Assembly (NCBI GenBank): GCA_003140705.1
Contig: PLKU01000313.1
Coordinates: 14,118 to 21,560 of the forward strand
Reading direction: 5' to 3'
DNA from: Acidobacteriaceae bacterium
Lineage (GTDB): Bacteria; Acidobacteriota; Terriglobia; Terriglobales; Acidobacteriaceae
DNA: 7,443 nucleotides
The translations under genes and the position numbers were made by a program. Shown piece by piece: positions 5,468 through 7,443 of this stretch. Numbering within the stretch: position 1 is the first letter of the stretch; the number at the start of each line of letters is the position of its first letter. The notes beneath the pieces are model-generated. The model saw only the letters and a program-made list of their open reading frames with translations. It was not told where the DNA came from and searched no databases.

Positions 5468-7366
5468 TTGCGTATTCGATGGTGGCCGCGGTCAATTAAA
5501 TGGCAGATGCTGGCGGGGTTGGTGCTGCTTGAGGCGCTCTCGATCCTGCTATTCGCGGCGCTGCTCATTCGCCAGCAGTCACAGGAAGTGCACCAACGCA
5601 TGATGCAGGGCCTTGTGCACCAGGTCACATCCATGGCTTTGCAGGCAAAAGAAGCCTTGCTGCAAAACCGGCCAGTATGGGTGGGTCTTTCTGTGAAGAT
5701 GGTGGGCGAATCGCCCAGCGTGGCTCTTGCAAAGGTGACCGATGCGGCTGGCAATGTGCTCTTTGTCAGCGAAGGCGTGCCAGAGCAATTCCCTCTCAAT
5801 TCTGTCGAGCGTGCTCAGATTCCCCTGATGACCAAGGCCGAGCCGCGTGTGTTCTCCCTGGGCAAGGACCAATGGGAAAGCGCCAGCCCGATCTTTACTG
5901 GCAACGACCTGCGAGGGTTTGCCTGGGTGAAGAGGGAGCGCGCCTGGGACTATGAACAGCTCAACGCGATCTTGCGCGATACCGTGATCTTCGGCGTCAT
6001 TTGGATTGCCGCATCGGGAATGCTCGTGTTGCTGATGGACCGGTCCATTTCGCGGCCTCTCGCCATCCTCCACCGCGGCACCCGGGCATTGATGAATGCG
6101 CCGGAGAGCAGTGGCAGTTTCCCTTTGCCGGTGGCTGTACAAAACGAAATCGGCGACCTCATCGAGGCCTTCAACCGAATGGTCGCATCCATTGCGGAGC
6201 AGAGATCGGGGCTGAACGATACGCTTTCGCTATTGGACTCAATGCTGGCTAATGCGCCGATCGGTCTGGCCTTTTTTGATCGCAGTTGCCGGTTCGTGCG
6301 CGTGAACCAGGTGTTTGCCGACATGACCGGCGTCCCGCTGAGCCGCCACCTGGGACGCACACTGCTGGAGTTGTTGCCTCATCCCGTAGCCCAGGAACTT
6401 GAAAACACAGTGATCCGCGTCTTCGCAGAAGAAGAACCAGTTCGAAATCTGGAATTGACAAGTCCGTCATTGAGTGCCGAGCCGGGCGCTAGAGAAAGGA
6501 TCAGCCGCCACTGGACCTGGCTCGCCAGCGCCTACCCTGTGCGCACCACACCGCAGCAAGTTCGCTGGGTGGGCGTGATCGTCCTCGACGCAAGTGACCG
6601 CAAACGCAGCGAAGAGGCCCTTCGCAAGACTGAAAAGCTGGCTGCGACGGGTCGCCTGGCTGCATCCATCTCCCATGAGATCAACAACCCCCTTGAGGCG
6701 CTGACAAACCTTCTGTTCCTCTTGCGAAATTTCTGCCAGCTTGAGGCGCCGGCGTTGGAATATGTTGTGATGGCCGAACATGAGGCCCGCCGCATCGCCG
6801 AGATTACCCAGCAGACGCTTCGCTTTTACAGGCAATCTACGCTCCCGGCCCGGGCAAATGTAGCCGAACTACTCGATTCTGTGATCAGCCTTTACCAGGT
6901 TCGGCTCAATACCCTCAACATCCAGATTCAAAGGAAGTACGACCCGGATTTGGACCTGTTCTGCTTCACTGGAGAATTACGCCAGGTATTCTCAAACCTG
7001 GTGGCCAATGCCATCGACGCCAGCAACAACGGAGGCAGGCTTCTGATTCGCGCCCGGCACTCACGGAATTGGAAGAATCCGGCGCAAACGGGAGTCCGCT
7101 TCACGGTTGCCGACACCGGCGCCGGTATGGAGCCTGAAGTTCTACAGCGGATCTTCGAGGCATTCTTCACTACCAAAGATGTGACCGGAACCGGCCTGGG
7201 GCTTTGGGTGAGCCAAGAGATCATCGCAAAGCACGGGGGTATGGTTCGCGTACGCAGCCGCGCAACTGGTTACGGAGGAGCCACTGGCACGGTCTTCCAG
7301 CTTTTCTTCCTCGACGACCCCAACCTGACTGCACCCGCCAGGCAAACTGCCGCTGCAGCGGTTTAG
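5468..7366 (+). CDS. Membrane sensor histidine kinase (sensor-HAMP-PAS-HisKA-HATPase)
   Basis: This 632-aa inner-membrane kinase senses an unknown signal and would phosphorylate an unidentified response regulator. Helix 1 is about residues 13-34 and helix 2 about 172-190, enclosing a periplasmic sensor of about 135 residues whose pattern (VTDAAGNVLFVSEG, then SASPIFTGNDLRGFAWV) resembles a Cache/PAS-like fold. A HAMP linker follows (about 190-245, with NEIGDLIEAFNRM), then a cytoplasmic PAS domain (about 255-375). The H-box ISHEINNPLEAL puts the phospho-accepting His at 403. The ATPase shows an N-box NLVANAIDAS (510-519), G1 DTGAGM (549-554), an F-box IFEAFFTTK and G2 GTGLGL (574-579). All catalytic motifs are intact. 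There is no receiver domain and no regulator gene inside the window. Translation probably starts at TTG 5468, and co-transcription with ypdA is possible across 64 bp with no terminator. Confidence 0.93.
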   Translation: MRIRWWPRSIKWQMLAGLVLLEALSILLFAALLIRQQSQEVHQRMMQGLVHQVTSMALQAKEALLQNRPVWVGLSVKMVGESPSVALAKVTDAAGNVLFVSEGVPEQFPLNSVERAQIPLMTKAEPRVFSLGKDQWESASPIFTGNDLRGFAWVKRERAWDYEQLNAILRDTVIFGVIWIAASGMLVLLMDRSISRPLAILHRGTRALMNAPESSGSFPLPVAVQNEIGDLIEAFNRMVASIAEQRSGLNDTLSLLDSMLANAPIGLAFFDRSCRFVRVNQVFADMTGVPLSRHLGRTLLELLPHPVAQELENTVIRVFAEEEPVRNLELTSPSLSAEPGARERISRHWTWLASAYPVRTTPQQVRWVGVIVLDASDRKRSEEALRKTEKLAATGRLAASISHEINNPLEALTNLLFLLRNFCQLEAPALEYVVMAEHEARRIAEITQQTLRFYRQSTLPARANVAELLDSVISLYQVRLNTLNIQIQRKYDPDLDLFCFTGELRQVFSNLVANAIDASNNGGRLLIRARHSRNWKNPAQTGVRFTVADTGAGMEPEVLQRIFEAFFTTKDVTGTGLGLWVSQEIIAKHGGMVRVRSRATGYGGATGTVFQLFFLDDPNLTAPARQTAAAAV

Positions 7367-7367
7367 A

Positions 7368-7378
7368 AGAATAATTCT
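7368..7378. repeat. Short palindrome after the kinase gene
   Basis: AGAAT-A-ATTCT is a perfect 5-bp inverted repeat just past the kinase stop and about ten bases before a possible -35 box. It is too weak for a terminator stem and could be a small operator or chance. Confidence 0.2.
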
Positions 7379-7389
7379 GAAAAAAGTAC

Positions 7390-7420
7390 TTGCGCGCTAA
7401 GCAATCTTGTGTGCTACAGT
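7390..7420 (+). promoter_or_regulatory. Candidate promoter for the next plus-strand gene
   Basis: TTGCGC (7390-7395) and TACAGT (7415-7420) resemble -35 and -10 boxes, with a somewhat long 19-bp spacer. An ATG at 7431 opens a frame (Met-Thr-Ser-Asn) that runs off the window, with no ribosome-binding site. If it is the start, the mRNA would be nearly leaderless. A response-regulator partner for the kinase could begin here, but 13 bases cannot show that. Confidence 0.3.
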
Positions 7421-7443
7421 CAGTAACACTATGACGAGTAACA

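Noticed and set aside
5579..6142. 187-codon minus-strand frame inside the kinase gene
   Set aside because: It is antisense to the kinase sensor region, His/Arg-rich, and has no supporting start signal or family likeness.
1..7443. CRISPR array, insertion sequence, tRNA or integration site
   Set aside because: I saw no spaced direct repeats, transposase motifs, terminal inverted repeats or cloverleaf-forming sequence on either strand.

Overview
The window looks like chromosomal DNA from a moderately GC-rich, didermic, menaquinone-using bacterium, most likely an Acidobacteriota member of the Terriglobales/Acidobacteriaceae type. This is inferred from the gene mix: a futalosine-pathway menaquinone gene (mqnC), a YpdA-type bacillithiol-disulfide reductase, a single-chain Fe-S fumarase and a signal-peptide-bearing outer-membrane barrel protein. 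No marker gene fixes the taxon. I see no mobile element, CRISPR array, tRNA or rRNA.

Layout. Positions 1-1267 read on the minus strand. In transcription order they hold a membrane-anchored monohaem cytochrome c (1267-686), a 41-codon ORF with a good ribosome-binding site (605-480), a 60-codon ORF with a strong ribosome-binding site (356-174), and the first 45 codons of mqnC (136-1, cut by the window edge). Positions 1268-1746 are about 480 bases with no convincing gene. They hold a terminator-like hairpin and a possible decayed ORF. A plus-strand outer-membrane beta-barrel gene follows (1747-2496). It ends at a bidirectional terminator shared with a convergent minus-strand class I fumarase (4131-2605). 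A 219-bp divergent spacer with two inverted repeats separates the fumarase from plus-strand ypdA (4351-5403). A 632-residue membrane sensor histidine kinase lies 64 bp downstream of ypdA (5468-7366). The last 77 bases look like the promoter region of another plus-strand gene.

How the genes may fit together. MqnC makes menaquinone and the cytochrome c carries electrons, so the left block has a respiratory flavour. The class I fumarase is a TCA enzyme with an oxidant-sensitive Fe-S cluster. YpdA recycles the low-molecular-weight thiol bacillithiol, and the kinase may be co-transcribed with it. A redox or respiration theme is plausible but is inferred from adjacency. Most of the window is ordinary housekeeping. 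The least explained parts are the two small ORFs, the altered FAD-loop residue in YpdA, the inverted repeats in the fumarase/ypdA spacer, and the apparently partnerless kinase beside ypdA.
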